Origin: Struthio camelus
Taxonomy: Eukaryota; Chordata; Aves; Struthioniformes; Struthionidae
Direction: 5' to 3'
DNA: 64,000 bases
Assembly: GCF_040807025.1 (NCBI RefSeq)
Contig: NC_090964.1
Location: 3,162,001-3,226,000 of the forward strand
Position numbers and translations under genes: made by a program. The notes beneath the pieces were generated by a model that worked only from the letters and a program-made list of their open reading frames with translations, was not told the DNA's origin and did no database searches. Shown here piece after piece: positions 39,901-55,500 of the stretch; the first letter of the stretch is position 1; every line of letters starts with the position of its first letter.

Positions 39901-42900
39901 TTATGAGCCTTACTAGAGACCCTTCTATTAGGCACAACACATTCTGACACTGCCCCAAAGGGCTCACGGTAAAATTTAGGATAAGCTGTAAAATTAAGGA
40001 GTAGTATCAAATAAGTGAGGGAGGTAGTGAAAGGCAGTAGGGGAGATGATTACATGCATGAGGATATGCGCAGGCTCAGTGGAGAGACAGAGGGTGAGAG
40101 GAAATAAGGGAAAAGGATAAGTACTAGCAAAGTCTGATAAAGCCAAAAGGAGGAAAAGGAAGGTGTCAACATGGCATAAGTTCTTCAGAAAAGAAATGTG
40201 AAGTGAGGGGAAAAAGGAAGGAGTTTTACCAGAAAATGAGAATCAGTGGGGATTTTTAGCCCTCAAGGAGGCAGGCTTTGGGTGACAGTAGTAGAATAAA
40301 GAATGCCCTGCAGAACTTAATGTCCTTGTGCCTGCGCTTAGGACAACATGCCGCTCCAGCCAGTGGCTTCCTCAGCATGTGCCAGGCTGGGTGATATGTT
40401 TGTGAATAGATGTTTGGTGCAGAGGGTGTGAGTCGTGCAACGCGAACTATTGTGTTACAGCCTGCTTTCTTGGGAAGAGTAAATGCGTACTTATAAAATA
40501 TTTCCCTGAATGTTCTGTGGGTTTTTGTGTGGCAGCTCACGTGAGGTCATATGGAAACTGTGTGCTGCAGACAGGTCTTGCCATTTAGGGAGCTTTAAGA
40601 CCCTTTTCAATAGTGAATCGCTGAGGCCTGTAAGTCCAAGGTTTTACGGAAGGGATGCGATACATGGCTGGAGGGTGGTATGCTGGTGGGCCCCATGTGA
40701 ATGCACTCTTTTCATCCTTATGCAGTGGAGTTCTTGTTCCTGGTGGATTTGGTGTTCGAGGAACAGAAGGCAAAATTCTAGCTATTTCCTGGGCAAGAAA
40801 ACAGAAAAAACCTTTCTTAGGTGAGAAACATGTTTCATCCATAAGAAGAAATAAAAAATAACATTTGTGAATAATAGCCTGACTGGTGTGCAGCAAGCAC
40901 TCTTCTGATCTTCATTAGGATCTAAAACATAAGAGTGTTGAAGATAACTAACTGAAGAAAGCAATGATCTATGCTCAGCTTAATTGGGTAGTACAGCCAT
41001 CATCTTTAGTTAGCTCTAAAATGGTCATTATAGGCTGGGATGTGATGACAAGGAATCTCTACAGTGGGGGGTAGGAGTCTCACAGGGAGTTTCAGAGGAT
41101 GCAGTGGTGATCTTGGCTCCTTGGAGCAAAGGAATGTATGACAGCGTTTAAACCAAACGGACACGATGGGAGACTGGAAATTTCATGTGAGCAGAGTGGC
41201 TGTGGAAGTGAGACATGGAAGTAAAACTTACCAGAACTACCTGGCACAGAGTGAACAGCCCCCTAAATCCAAGTCCCAGTCAGAGCCCTCACCACAAGAT
41301 TTCCTGTGAATCAGGACTGTTCTCTGAAAGGTCTGTATGCTTTGCGGCCCAGGCACTGTGGTCCTTGTCCTGACTTGATCTTTGTTCTGCCTTTCCTTCT
41401 GCAGGGGTTTGTTTGGGAATGCAATTAGCAGTTGTGGAATTTGCACGCAGTGTTCTTGGTTGGCAAGGTAATTGCACAAAAATCTTTATGGGTTTGTGTA
41501 ATTTTTTAATTGATTGGGTAATATCTGTAATTTTTTATTTTTGATGAGTAGAGAGATTTAATTTTTTTAAAATTAGTAAAATTCCCATGTAAAATGCCCA
41601 TGTGTGCTGGGTGGCATATGGTGCCATTATAGCTAGCAGGAGTGAAGATCAAAAAGCAATTCAGCTGACCAGGCATTTGCATGTTCTTCAGAGAGCTGAG
41701 CTGCTTCCTGGGCTCCACTGCCTGAATTGACTGAGTTCCTGTTGTCAAAGCTCCCTTTACGGTCTTCTAAATTTAGTCTCCCAACTTGGTTCTGAGTCTC
41801 GTTAGTAGTGAAGGTGAAGGAAAATGTATTTCTCAGGGTACCTCTCCTCCCTTCCCCCTCCCTAGCTTTGTTTAAAATGCTGTGAGCTGTTGTATGTGTA
41901 CTCCCTCAGTGGTTCTTTGTGAATCACCCTCACTAATTACACCAGCATTGCTTGCCCCAATATTGCAACCTTGGAGCAGCCTCAGAAAGTCACATCAAAT
42001 ATTGCTGATAGTCTGGGGCTGACAGCTCTGTGCAGGTGAATGGCTCAGCAAAGTTAAGGCTGCTGCTTGTCAGAGGTGTGAGTATGAGAGACAGCTGTAT
42101 CTGGGGAGGTGCCCTATACACGTCACATTGTGAGGGACTTGGTGTTTCTAATCGATGAATGTAACATTGCAGATGCTAACTCGACAGAATTTGATCCCAA
42201 AACTAAACATCCAGTGGTGAGTATATGGTGACTTGCTTATAATACCCTTACTTCACTAGACCTTTCTGTGTGTACCTGTTGGTACAGAGACAAGCTCGGA
42301 TTGGCGTGTTTTGTGGTTTTTAAGTGTATCTTTCATCACTTATTAATCTGAAGAGAAAATGTCTTTGTTTAACTAGCCCTATGGCAGTGGCTGCCTCTTA
42401 AAAGATTGTTGTGCTTACGTTAGGTAAAACGCTTTTTTTAAGTTACACTCTTTCATAAAACCAGAATTTTTCGAAGAGGTAAAAGGTTTACAGAGTAAAC
42501 AGTAAAGATTTGGTGATATCCAAATGTCACTCCATAACAATATTTTATTTTAATCTCAGAAATTAACATAGACAGACATGAATTCTTTGAAAAATTTGTA
42601 TGTGGCCAGATTTTTATACCTACAGTTCTCAGACTACAGGCTGAGAACTATGCCTTGGCCAGGGTCCCACCATACTGGCTGGCTTCAGCTATAATTTAAA
42701 ATACTACTCCAAAAGGAACAGGTTTCCAAAAAACAAGCTTATGAAATTATTTATCATATGTAAGTGACTCTGATTTGGGGGTTTTTTTCTTTGAAGGGTT
42801 TTTTGTTTGTTTTTTGTTTTTTAACCTTTAGTTCAGTAAACTACGTTGTTAGTACAGTGAAATGGCTGTGTAGGCTTTGACTCAGACCATTTCTTATACT

Positions 42901-45900
42901 AAAGCTTCCCAAATACCTGCAAACCTTCTGTATGTTCTGTACAGCTTTTATCAGAATAAGCCTCAGCCGCTAGTCTCGTTCTGTTGGTTTTCCTTGTCAA
43001 GACAGTGTTCCTGGGGTTGATTTGCTTGCTTTCTGTATGGATTTTGACTGTTTTTTTTCCCCCCTGTTAATGTTTTAGTCTGCCTGAGACTGTTACTTCT
43101 CTCTGTTACACCTCCATTTCTCAATGCTTTTCCCAGGTCATTGACATGCCAGAACATAATCCTGGGCAAATGGGTGGGACCATGAGGCTTGGCAAGAGAA
43201 GAACACTCTTCCAAACAAAGAACTCGATCATGAGTATGGCATTTCTTACCTCTGTTGGAAGTGATTCCTGGGCATAAGGTGCCTGCGTGGTGGGTGTGGG
43301 GAAGTGATACCTAGGAACTGAGCATGTGCTAAAGCATCCTTGAAGGGTAGGTGTTGGTACATGCGTTCTCCTAATGAAATGGAGATCAGTCAATCTGGTC
43401 CCCTCTAGAAATGGCAGATTCTGATGGACACTAGTCAATAATATTAACTTGTTAAAACTTGCGTTATATGAACCGTGTTTGGTATTTGCTCTAAGACAGC
43501 AACTTCTCTTTTGGTGTAGGGAAGCTATATGGGGATCATGATTTCTTGGAAGAGAGACATAGACACAGATTTGAGGTAAAAATGCTGTTCTGAGGTTTTT
43601 GTGCTTTTCTGTGGAATCCAAGCACAAGAGATGATAGGTTTCCCTGCTTCTGGTCTTCTAGGTCAATCCAGAATTGAAAAGCTGTTTTGAAGAGCAAGGT
43701 TTGAAATTTGTAGGCCAGGATGAGGAGGGAGAGCGAATGGAAGTGGTTGAGTTGGATGGTGAGTACTTATGCAGTTGGATTGTGAGTATAGGTATTTGCA
43801 AGGGAAGCCATTCTGTTAGTTAAGTCAAGCCAAGCCGTTAATTAAGCAAGGACCAGTCCAGGTTCTCTCCCAGAACCATTCTATCCATAAAATGACATCC
43901 TGAATTAAACTAAGAAAAAAAAATCCCATGGACTTGTCCATTTAGAAGCAAGAGACGGAATAGGAATGACAATTCCTCCCCATCACCAGAGTTTAAACTT
44001 GATCAGCGCTCTGAACTGCAGGAATAAGTGGGCAGTTCAGCGGCACTGAACATAACTACAGTGAACTGGCATTTAGGAGACTATCAGAAGGGTCTTGCAA
44101 GCAAGGAGAGACTTCAGAAGAGACTTGGCATGAAGTGTTTGTGTGTTCTGTTTTTTTTCCCTTAGAGCATCCATTCTTTGTTGGTGTACAGTATCACCCT
44201 GAATTCCTCTCTAGACCAATTAAGCCATCTCCCCCATACTTTGGCCTCCTCTTGGCATCTGCTGGAAGGCTCATGCATTATCTACAAAAGGGCTGCAGGC
44301 TCTCACCCAGGTAGGTTGAGTGAGAACACCAGTCTGACCTTTCACAGGGCAGTGCTTCTTTCTATAATATAAAGCAGAGAATCCTGTTGGCACAGAGTGA
44401 GGCTTTGCTGGACTCATAGGGAACTAGTGTGTACTTGCAGCACTCCAGTCTTTCATTGAAACCTACTGCCTTGCGTTTTAATATTGACTGTAGTGCCATA
44501 GAGCTGCAGTGTGCCATGGTAAGGTCTTGACTTCAGGGAGACTAAGTCTTTGCAGTGTCCCATTGGGAACTGGAGGTGTTTGCGGAAACTGCAGCAGGGC
44601 CTGCTCTTTTAGAAGACTGGAGACCTCAAGGTGTTTTTTCCCATGTTCCTTGTACAAGTCCTAGGTACAAGTTGATCTTTCAGAAACTTATTGTTTTAAA
44701 GAATGTGCCCTGGTTGTTGTGGCTTCGTGGTTTTTTTTTTTTTTTTTTTTTCTGCTGAACCAAGCTTTCTGTTGGCTCAGTTTGCAAAGCAACTAATGTT
44801 TTGGATAGATTTAATGATGTATTTACTTCCTTCTGCTGCTCTTTAATGTCCTGCAGTTCTGCCCAATAGACATGGGAATATGCAACAAATAAATACCCCT
44901 TTCGTGGTGACCCTCTCTCTTCCTTATCAAGGACAACACAGAGAGTTTTCTTTTGTAGCAGGAACACTAACATGCACTGAAAAGAAAAGAAACTAAACTA
45001 TATAGAAGAGAAATAGCAATAACTTTATTAAAATAAAGCAATGCAAAAAGGAAAGCTTTGGCTTTTCTGCATTGAGCTGCAGTGCTGCTGCACCACAGGA
45101 ATTCCCATGTGAATGTCTGGAGAGTGGCTGGCAGTTGTGTTCTGACTGATAGGCTTTGAAAAGCATTTCTGTGTGGAGATGCCTCATTTCAATGCTCTAA
45201 GGGTTGAGGGATATTTTAACTTACTGCTTTTGCACTTGGAGTTTGGAATGGCTTCTCATAGCAGAGGAGTTTAATTTTCCTCCCTATTGTAATATCTTTG
45301 GTTAGTATAATCTGCTGTGGGAGACTTTGGCCACTGTGGTAACAGTGTGTTTCACGTTTAGTGTATAATCTAAAAATATTGATGGCAGTTATAGGCCAGT
45401 CTGTGCTTCCATTTATTCCTATGCTACTGTAACTCTCACTAGGTTTTTGGGTAAATCTCATTATTGCACTCCCATAAGGTTCCCGGATGACACCAAACTG
45501 GGGGAAACAGTCAATACACTTGAGGACAGAGCTCATCATTCGGAGGGACTTAGGCTGGAGAAATGAGCTGACAGGAGCTTGATGAGATATTTGACAAGGA
45601 GGAATGCAGCATCCTGTACCTGGCAAGGAGGAACCCCTTGCAGTAACACAGGCTGGGGACCGGGCAGCTAGGGACCAGTTCTGCTGAAAAGGCCCTTAGA
45701 GTTTTAGTAAACAGCAAGCTGAACAGGAACCAGCCACATGCCCTGGCAACAAAGGCGGCCAACAGCATCTTGGGCTGTATGGACAGGAGCACAGCTGTTG
45801 TTGATAATCACTTAAGAAGTGATTATCTCTCTTTACTTGTCATTGGTATTTGTTAGACCACATCTAGAATACAGTGCCCAGGCTCTCTAGTACAAGCAAG

Positions 45901-46956
45901 ACATCAATAAACTGGAGGGAGTTCAGTGAAGGGCCACCAAGGAGGTCGGGGGCTGGAGCACTTGCCCTCTGAGGAGAAGCTGAGGGAGTTGAGCTTGTTC
46001 AGCCAGGAGAAGGGAAGGCTTTGAGGGGGAGGGGGGACCTCATAGCAGCCCGCCTCTACCTACAAGAAGGTTGTTAAGAAGATGAAGACGGGCTCTTTAT
46101 AGAAGTACATGGCAGGAGGATGAGACACAACGGGCATAAGTTGAAATAAGAGAGGTTCCAACTAGATAAAAGGGAAAATTTTGTCCCCATTAGGCCAGTC
46201 AAGCTTTGGAGCGTGTTGTCCAGAGAGGCTGTGTAATCTCCGTCCTTGGAGGTTTTTAAAATGTGACTGGATAAAGCCCTGAGCAGTCAGGTCTGATCTG
46301 ATAGCTGAACCTGCTTTGTGGGTGTCCTGAAGCCCCTGCCAATCTGAATTATTCTGTGATAAAAAAGATGTTCCCTGGCAATCAGCTGTTACTGGGAAGC
46401 TGAAATAGAATGGCTTATGGGTGGTTAATCAGTGACCTATTTCCTATTTATTGAATTTCATTTGGATTAACTTTGCCTTTATAAAGTGCCTATTATACAT
46501 ATATTAATTTAAACGCACACACCTTAAAATTAACTATGACTGAGCCCCATTTCCAAAGAGACAGCTATTTGCATGCTTTGTGTTTCTGTATTCTCTTACT
46601 ATGTATTTCCTCCAGAAGTCCTTAAGAAGGTTACAGAGGTTGTGTTCAGTGATGAGTTCCCAGCTCCCTGATGTTTGGTGAAAACTTATTTTTGACTTTC
46701 CTAGGGATTTCTTAAGTACCTGATAGCCTCTAAAGAAAGATAGGAACGTAGCAACGTCATCCAGAACCTCAACCAGCTGTGGCTATTACCAGACCCCACT
46801 AATTCCTGATGCAAAGATCGGTCTATAAAGCACTTGTGCTCCATAAAACAAAAGCTTTCTGAATTCTGCAGGGACACCTACAGCGATAGAAGTGGCAGCA
46901 GCTCACCCGACTCGGAGATAACAGAACTGAAGTTTCCATCAGTAAATCATGACTGA
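29970..46956 (+). CDS. CTPS1: CTP synthase 1, 17 coding exons, 591 aa
   Basis: CTPS1 makes CTP from UTP, ATP and glutamine, the last step of de novo pyrimidine nucleotide synthesis. It works in the cytosol as tetramers that can stack into filaments. Coding exons: 29970-30135, 30618-30788, 31607-31707, 32934-33050, 34504-34587, 34841-34921, 36750-36901, 38157-38289, 39738-39826, 40726-40820, 41405-41467, 42173-42216, 43137-43233, 43520-43575, 43662-43758, 44166-44310, 46872-46956. Every intron is GT-AG and every junction keeps frame. The total is 591 codons, equal to the human protein. The start is the family start, MKYILVTGG; its context (CAGATGA) is weak. The glutaminase triad Cys399 (GVCLGMQ), His526 and Glu528 (YHPEF) is present, as are His355 and Trp358 of the filament interface. 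No frameshift or internal stop is seen. Neighbour SLFNL1 is convergent. Confidence 0.98.
31600..34503 (+). other. CTPS1: CTPS1 introns 4 and 5 and flanking sites
   Basis: The introns between the coding exons at 31,607-31,707, 32,934-33,050 and 34,504 hold no other gene that I recognise. Apart from short A/T-rich stretches, the notable feature is a run of 13 C at 33,992-34,004. No LINE copies are visible here. Confidence 0.6.
33992..34004. repeat. C13 homopolymer in a CTPS1 intron
   Basis: Thirteen consecutive C residues lie in the intron between the exons ending at 33,050 and starting at 34,504. The tract is prone to length change and to sequencing error. Confidence 0.95.
34717..34734. repeat. 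C18 homopolymer in a CTPS1 intron
   Basis: Eighteen consecutive C residues lie 107 bases upstream of the exon that starts at 34,841, within a 253-base intron. The G-rich complement could form a quadruplex. The tract length is likely variable or uncertain in the assembly. Confidence 0.95.
34922..36749 (+). other. CTPS1: CTPS1 intron, partly unassigned
   Basis: This 1.83 kb intron holds no coding sequence. The stretch at about 36,181-36,560 has a higher GC content than the A/T-rich remainder and may be a degraded mobile element, but I cannot name the family. Confidence 0.5.
36902..38156 (+). other. CTPS1: CTPS1 intron between the synthetase and glutaminase parts
   Basis: This 1.26 kb intron splits codon 291 (AG|G). 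The 101-codon open frame at 37,590-37,895 shows no domain and is probably chance. Nothing else is recognisable. Confidence 0.55.
38157..44310 (+). CDS. CTPS1: CTPS1 exons for the class I glutamine amidotransferase domain
   Basis: Nine exons encode residues 292-563. This part hydrolyses glutamine and channels ammonia to the synthetase site. The oxyanion-strand motif PGGFGVRG is at 370-377, the nucleophile Cys399 lies in GVCLGMQ, and the His526/Glu528 pair lies in VQYHPEF. His355 and Trp358 (RYHEAW), needed for filament assembly in the human enzyme, are retained. Several exons are small (44 nt at 42,173; 56 nt at 43,520; 63 nt at 41,405). The donor at 38,290 opens with a short GT repeat. Confidence 0.97.
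38290..40725 (+). other. CTPS1: CTPS1 introns flanking the exon at 39,738-39,826
   Basis: Two introns (38,290-39,737 and 39,827-40,725) contain no recognisable gene or repeat family. The minus-strand open frame of 180 codons at 39,425-39,967 overlaps the real exon in antisense and is a shadow. Confidence 0.55.
42217..43136 (+). other. CTPS1: CTPS1 intron, T-rich
   Basis: This 920-base intron contains runs of T and a TTTTTTGTTTGTTTTTTG-like stretch near 42,798-42,822. No gene or known repeat family is seen. Confidence 0.55.
44731..44751. repeat. T21 homopolymer
   Basis: Twenty-one consecutive T residues lie in the last CTPS1 intron. I see no flanking retrocopy that would make it a poly(A) tail of a minus-strand retroposon, so it is probably a simple mononucleotide repeat. 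Confidence 0.9.
45476..46362 (+). mobile_element. CR1 LINE 3' part in the last CTPS1 intron, sense
   Basis: From GGATGACACCAAACTGGG near 45,486 the order follows the CR1 reverse-transcriptase end and 3' UTR. Landmarks are GCCAACAGCATCTTGGGCTG near 45,759, the GAGGAGAAGCTGAGGGAGTT region near 45,971 and a decayed terminal octamer, ATTATTCTGTGATAAAA, near 46,348. Multiple stops and indels show it is dead. It is in the same orientation as CTPS1. Confidence 0.9.
46872..46956 (+). CDS. CTPS1: CTPS1 last coding exon, phosphorylated C-terminal tail
   Basis: This exon encodes the last 27 residues plus the stop codon TGA at 46,954-46,956. The tail is serine-rich ([12 protein letters not shown] at 568-579), with serines at 568, 571, 573, 574, 575 and 578. 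These match the cluster known to be phosphorylated in human CTPS1, with Ser571 a regulated site. It is separated from the previous exon by a 2.56 kb intron that carries a sense CR1. Confidence 0.96.
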
Positions 46957-49900
46957 CTCCTGGTAACTTTTAATGACCTCAACCTATTTCCTTATGGAAA
47001 AATTCCTTGCCCAGTCTTTCCTCTTAACATATGTGAATGTTTCAAATCAATTGGTAGCAAGCTGGCACACCATGAAAAGTCCTGGTGCTCACACACGTGG
47101 TCCAGCTCTGTCAAGGGATGCATAGTACCTCCTGTCTGTGTAACAGCTGTGGGTGGGTATTTCCTTCACAAAATGACACATAATAAAGTATGAAAAGATA
47201 TGTGGAGCTTGGGATTGATTTCAAATAAAGAAAAAAAAATACAAATATACTACACATTCTTGAAATTGGAGGCAAAGCTGAGCAAGGGGTTATTTTACTT
47301 AGAAAGTTTAGTATTTTGGGAACAAGCTCAGCTTTGCCAAAGAACATTGTTGAAATAGTCCTTTTCCCCCCCATCTCTTGAGACAGCAAGTTTCTGTGCC
47401 AAACCCATGGGTTTGAGCTCTGAATTGTCATAGTGACTGTAAATGTTAAGTGGCTGTGAAAACTGGGCATATACAGTGCAATCTTGGGGGGGAGCATTAA
47501 GCCCTAGCATTCAAACTTTAACTGCACTTTTTTTGCTGGTTGTTTTGAAACGAGTTCTCCCTTCATGGAATAGGTGTCCTTGGACATAACATTTTTTCCC
47601 ACTGCTCTGGCTGCGTGTTTTTGTGTAGTGTTTTCTGCTAAGTTAAGCAGCATTTGTGCACATGCATGTCCAGAGAGTGCAACATTTTATTGTTGAATGC
47701 CAGTGGGTCAGGATGGTCAACTCTTCCTTCCTCTCACCTTTCAAGTGATGGGTTACATGAACTGCAGAGTGCCCAAATCTAGACTTCTGTACATCACCAT
47801 GCCTGAAGACACTAGCATAGAAGTACTTACCCATCCTTGGTCATGGGACCGGGCCTTCACTGGGTGTTGTGTTGTTCCAGAAGTGGTGCAGTAGCAAATT
47901 AAAAGCTGAAGAACCCCGCTCTAAAACTTTCTCCTGCTGAAGGTACCCTGACAATTGGGCTCACTGGCAGTATCTAGAATGCCTCCCTGACTTGACAAGT
48001 AGGGAGTGCTGCATTGATCCTGATAGCTGCTGTGCCTGCAGGAATCCCCTCAAATGAAGAAGTTTTAGGGAAAAGTCATATTGGCAGATGTGCTGTGTCT
48101 CCTGTCTGGTGGACTGGGGTACTTGTACAAGTCTCAGCTCAACTCACTGTTAAGAACGGCAGAAAAATGGATTTTCATTTTGGTACAGGCATTGTTACTT
48201 ACCAATGGGATGAGCTGGGAAAGGCATGAAGTTAATTCCTCAGCTTTGCAGTGCTCACTTCCTAAATTTTATTTTAATACTGACTTCTAGAATGAGCATC
48301 CTTTCCTTGGGGATGTATTATGTTACTCTTGCAATTGCCACAATGTCACTATAAACTAATAGATGTCTTTTATCCAGGGAAGAGGAGCCTTGCCAGGTCC
48401 CAAACATTATGTTTATCTGGGATGATGTATGTAAGACTCAGACTTCAGTGTGCTATGTGGTTCCAGGCTGTTGCTCTAGACTATCGGTAATTCCTGCTCC
48501 TTGTCGTTTTTTCTTTCTCCAGATGGATCTTCACTGGAAGAGAAGAGCCTTCATTAGATTTTCCAGGCATTCTTACAGCAATAGCTTAAAAACACTGTCA
48601 GCTTTGGGCTTTCTTAAGTTATGGTTTTTTAGTTTTGTTATGAAATCCTGTCCCCTCATTTCCTCAACTCTTCTCTCTCTTGTTTATTTCCTATATGGAT
48701 TCTGATTATTTCTTGTCACAGCTTATCACAGCACATGCATCTCTCGACTTTCTTCAGTTAGCACCATCTCGGAGATAAAAAGCAAATCTGGGTATGAGAC
48801 TGAATGTGTTAATGTGTTGGGGAGAATCCAATTGCACACTTCCTCCCTAATGCATGGTAATGCTAGCATTGAGTTTGTGTCTTGGACACTCTGGTGTTTG
48901 AGTTGCTTTCTCCAACTTCTCTGCTCCCTGAGCAGTCTTTATTACTGGTGAAATTAGTTGGATGATACTAGATTTGGGGACTGTCTTCATTCAGTTCTTG
49001 AGCTGTGCTGTGCTGTGCTGCAGAGGATGGGCCTGTTAAGCTTTATGCAGTCTTTATCTGGGGGCAGGGGGTTGGGTTTCTTTTTCAATAATATTTAAAA
49101 ATGTTTGGCACTGGTGGTCTTGGTGCATTCATTGCCAGCAATGAACTTTAACCAGGAAAATCTTATTCCTGGAATAGAAGAGTTAATCTTGAACCTGATC
49201 AGCTCTAACTGTGATATGTCAGTCTGCAGGGGTGCAATTAGCTTAGATCATGTGAAACAAGCAAAACTGTCAGGAAACCCCATCATTGCCTGAAATGAGA
49301 CGTAACTAACCGTTAGCCCTTTATATGCCAGTGTTTGCTGGTGCTGCTTCTTAGGCTGGGAAATTTCAACTCCTTGCATCAAGGGGGAGGTACAGAAAAG
49401 AAAGTGAACTACTTTCATATGCTGCCTTTAAAAGCTCCCATTGTAATTTACCTTGGACTGAACAGTTCATGGTGCTTTTTCTTTAATTTGAAGTGGAGCC
49501 TTCCTTTGCCTTTTTTACACTGCGGAAACGTGTATGTGTTCCCGCACTCAGAATGCAATACAGAAGTGCTATTTCCTGATAAAGGGGCCTAGCAATTTGC
49601 CTACAGTGTTACTTGGTTTAGTTTGTAGATGTGTGCTGTTCTACAATGGTTTGCTCAGCTTTTCAGTCCTGGGGTGGGAAATGCACTCTTATTACTTTTT
49701 TTTCCTGCCTCTTGCTGCAGTGTAAGCAACACGATTTTTCGTCTTTGGTAATTTGGAAGAAAAAAAGAAAGTTTCTCGATTGTCTGAAGTGTCATATGTT
49801 CAGAACTCTTCAGTTCATTAACGTTTGGAGAAAGCTATCTCAAGCCTGGCTGAGTACTAACTCCCACATTGTCTGATGCCAAACTTCATTAAACGCTGTC

Positions 49901-50231
49901 CTGTCTTGTCCGAAGTGGTCTTTTTCACAGTCCCTCTTGCTTTAGTCCTTAATTATTGTAAGTATACATTGTAAAGCTGCTTTTAGCCAAGGAAGCTTTA
50001 AGCCTTCTGCCTGTGTGCCAATTTCAACAGTTTTGCAAAAATTATTGACCAAGTTGAGATGCTCTCTATGCTGAAAGAAACGCTGGCCATAAAATGGCTG
50101 GTTCCTCAGCAGTGTGAGATCATTTTCAATCTGTAGCATATCTTTTTGTTTTCTTTCTCCTGAAATGTCTTTATTTTGGCCAAAACTGTAGCTGACTTTG
50201 TCATGAAATGCTTATTTGTAATAAAAATAAA
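46957..50231 (+). other. CTPS1: CTPS1 3' UTR, long form inferred
   Basis: After the stop codon there is no other gene for more than 3 kb in the plus direction. Possible poly(A) signals are AATAAA at 47,182-47,187 and 47,224-47,229 (short form, about 0.3 kb), ATTAAA at 49,888-49,893 (followed by a GT-rich stretch), and overlapping AATAAA at 50,220-50,225 and 50,226-50,231. The short and long ends may both be used. Open frames in this stretch, up to 128 codons on the minus strand, show no domains. Confidence 0.5.
50220..50231 (+). terminator. CTPS1: Candidate distal poly(A) signal of CTPS1
   Basis: Two adjoining AATAAA hexamers lie in an A/T-rich context, about 245 bases before a minus-strand AATAAA that could end SLFNL1. 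The position fits a convergent gene pair. Use of the signal is inferred. Confidence 0.5.
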
Positions 50232-50475
50232 TAACTAGCCAAGAGCTTGCTATATTACTTCCGTATTTCAGATGGAGAAAAAACCCTAAGTATACTGTTG
50301 TCTCATTTTTAGTTAATCCAGTATAAGATGGATGATGTTAATTAGCTATATTTGTAAGTGGTTTTCAGACATGTCTTTCTGAAGCCCTGCTGAAGTTGCT
50401 AGGCTTCAGCATCCCAGATCTGGGGAAATTTGTTGGTCAAGGATGTGCAAGGAGGAAGGGTATCGGTAACCTTTG

Positions 50476-50481
50476 TTTATT
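50476..50481 (-). terminator. SLFNL1: Candidate poly(A) signal of SLFNL1
   Basis: TTTATT on the plus strand is AATAAA in the SLFNL1 direction. It lies about 775 bases past the SLFNL1 stop codon and is the candidate I found in that interval. Use is inferred. Confidence 0.45.
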
Positions 50482-51253
50482 TGTCTCCGTGTTCTTAGTC
50501 CAGTGGTGAAAACTACTGAGAAGGAGCTCAGGGTGGGTCATCTTGGGAGTGTGGCTGTAGGCAAAAAAACCTCTTCCCTCCCTCTAAGACGAATGTTTAA
50601 GGTACTCCTGGGGCAGTGTGTCTGATCTGCCTCTGCTGTGCCAGCAGAGAGGAAGTCATACGTACTAGATTTCTGCCAGTTAGGTGAGGCTGGTGTAAGC
50701 CTACAGCTTACTGAGGGATGAGATCCGTGCAGGGCAAAAAAAATGGCAGTTTTCTACGGAATTATGCTACGAGCTGCCTTTGGCTCTCCCTAGTGGACTA
50801 CTTGCAAAGTCCAAGCGCCTCGACAGCTTGCAAAGCCCAAGTGCCTCCCTGTTCCTCTGCCTGCTGGTGAGCTGCTTTGCTAGTGCTCATCAAAAGGTGG
50901 TAGGTACATGCAGATACTCAGAGCAGCGCGATCTCTTTGGGATGCGTGCTTCTGTAGGGCAGAAAGTAACACCACTGTGCTGCTTTCAGCATCTACTACA
51001 AGCTGTGGTTGCTTACTGCATTCCCAGCAGGAGCATTGCCTGAGCTATGGGATAAGTAACCAGCTCCCTGGTGCCCAAAGACACTCTGGGGATGAGAGTC
51101 CCAAGGCAACGCTTGCCTGTAAATGAGGCCTAGGTCACCCCACCATTGCCAACTGCTGCCCTTACTGGAGCAAAGTCGGGCTCCACTGATGTGCAGGGAA
51201 GCGCTTTCTTCCTTACGCTCCTGGTCTCCTTGCTTCTCTGTCTCCAGCCCTGA
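50482..51253 (-). other. SLFNL1: Putative SLFNL1 3' UTR
   Basis: This stretch lies between the SLFNL1 stop codon and the nearest minus-strand AATAAA. It includes an imperfect 26-base tandem duplication (50,801-50,851). Plus-strand open frames of 87-95 codons here have no recognisable domains. Confidence 0.45.
50801..50851. repeat. Imperfect 26-base tandem duplication
   Basis: CTTGCAAAGTCCAAGCGCCT at 50,801 is repeated as CTTGCAAAGCCCAAGTGCCT at 50,827. The two copies differ at a few positions, mainly C/T changes. Confidence 0.85.

Positions 51254-55500
<4,247 letters not shown>

Larger units (their letters stand above)
44311..46871 (+). other. CTPS1: CTPS1 last intron with T21 tract and CR1
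   Basis: The last intron carries a run of 21 T (44,731-44,751) and a sense CR1 fragment (about 45,476-46,362). The minus-strand open frames here, up to 136 codons, lie in repeat or unassigned DNA and show no domain. Confidence 0.7.

Noticed and set aside
44731-44751. T21 as the poly(A) tail of a minus-strand processed pseudogene
   Set aside because: No coding remnant or target-site duplication is seen beside it, and such retrocopies are rare in birds.
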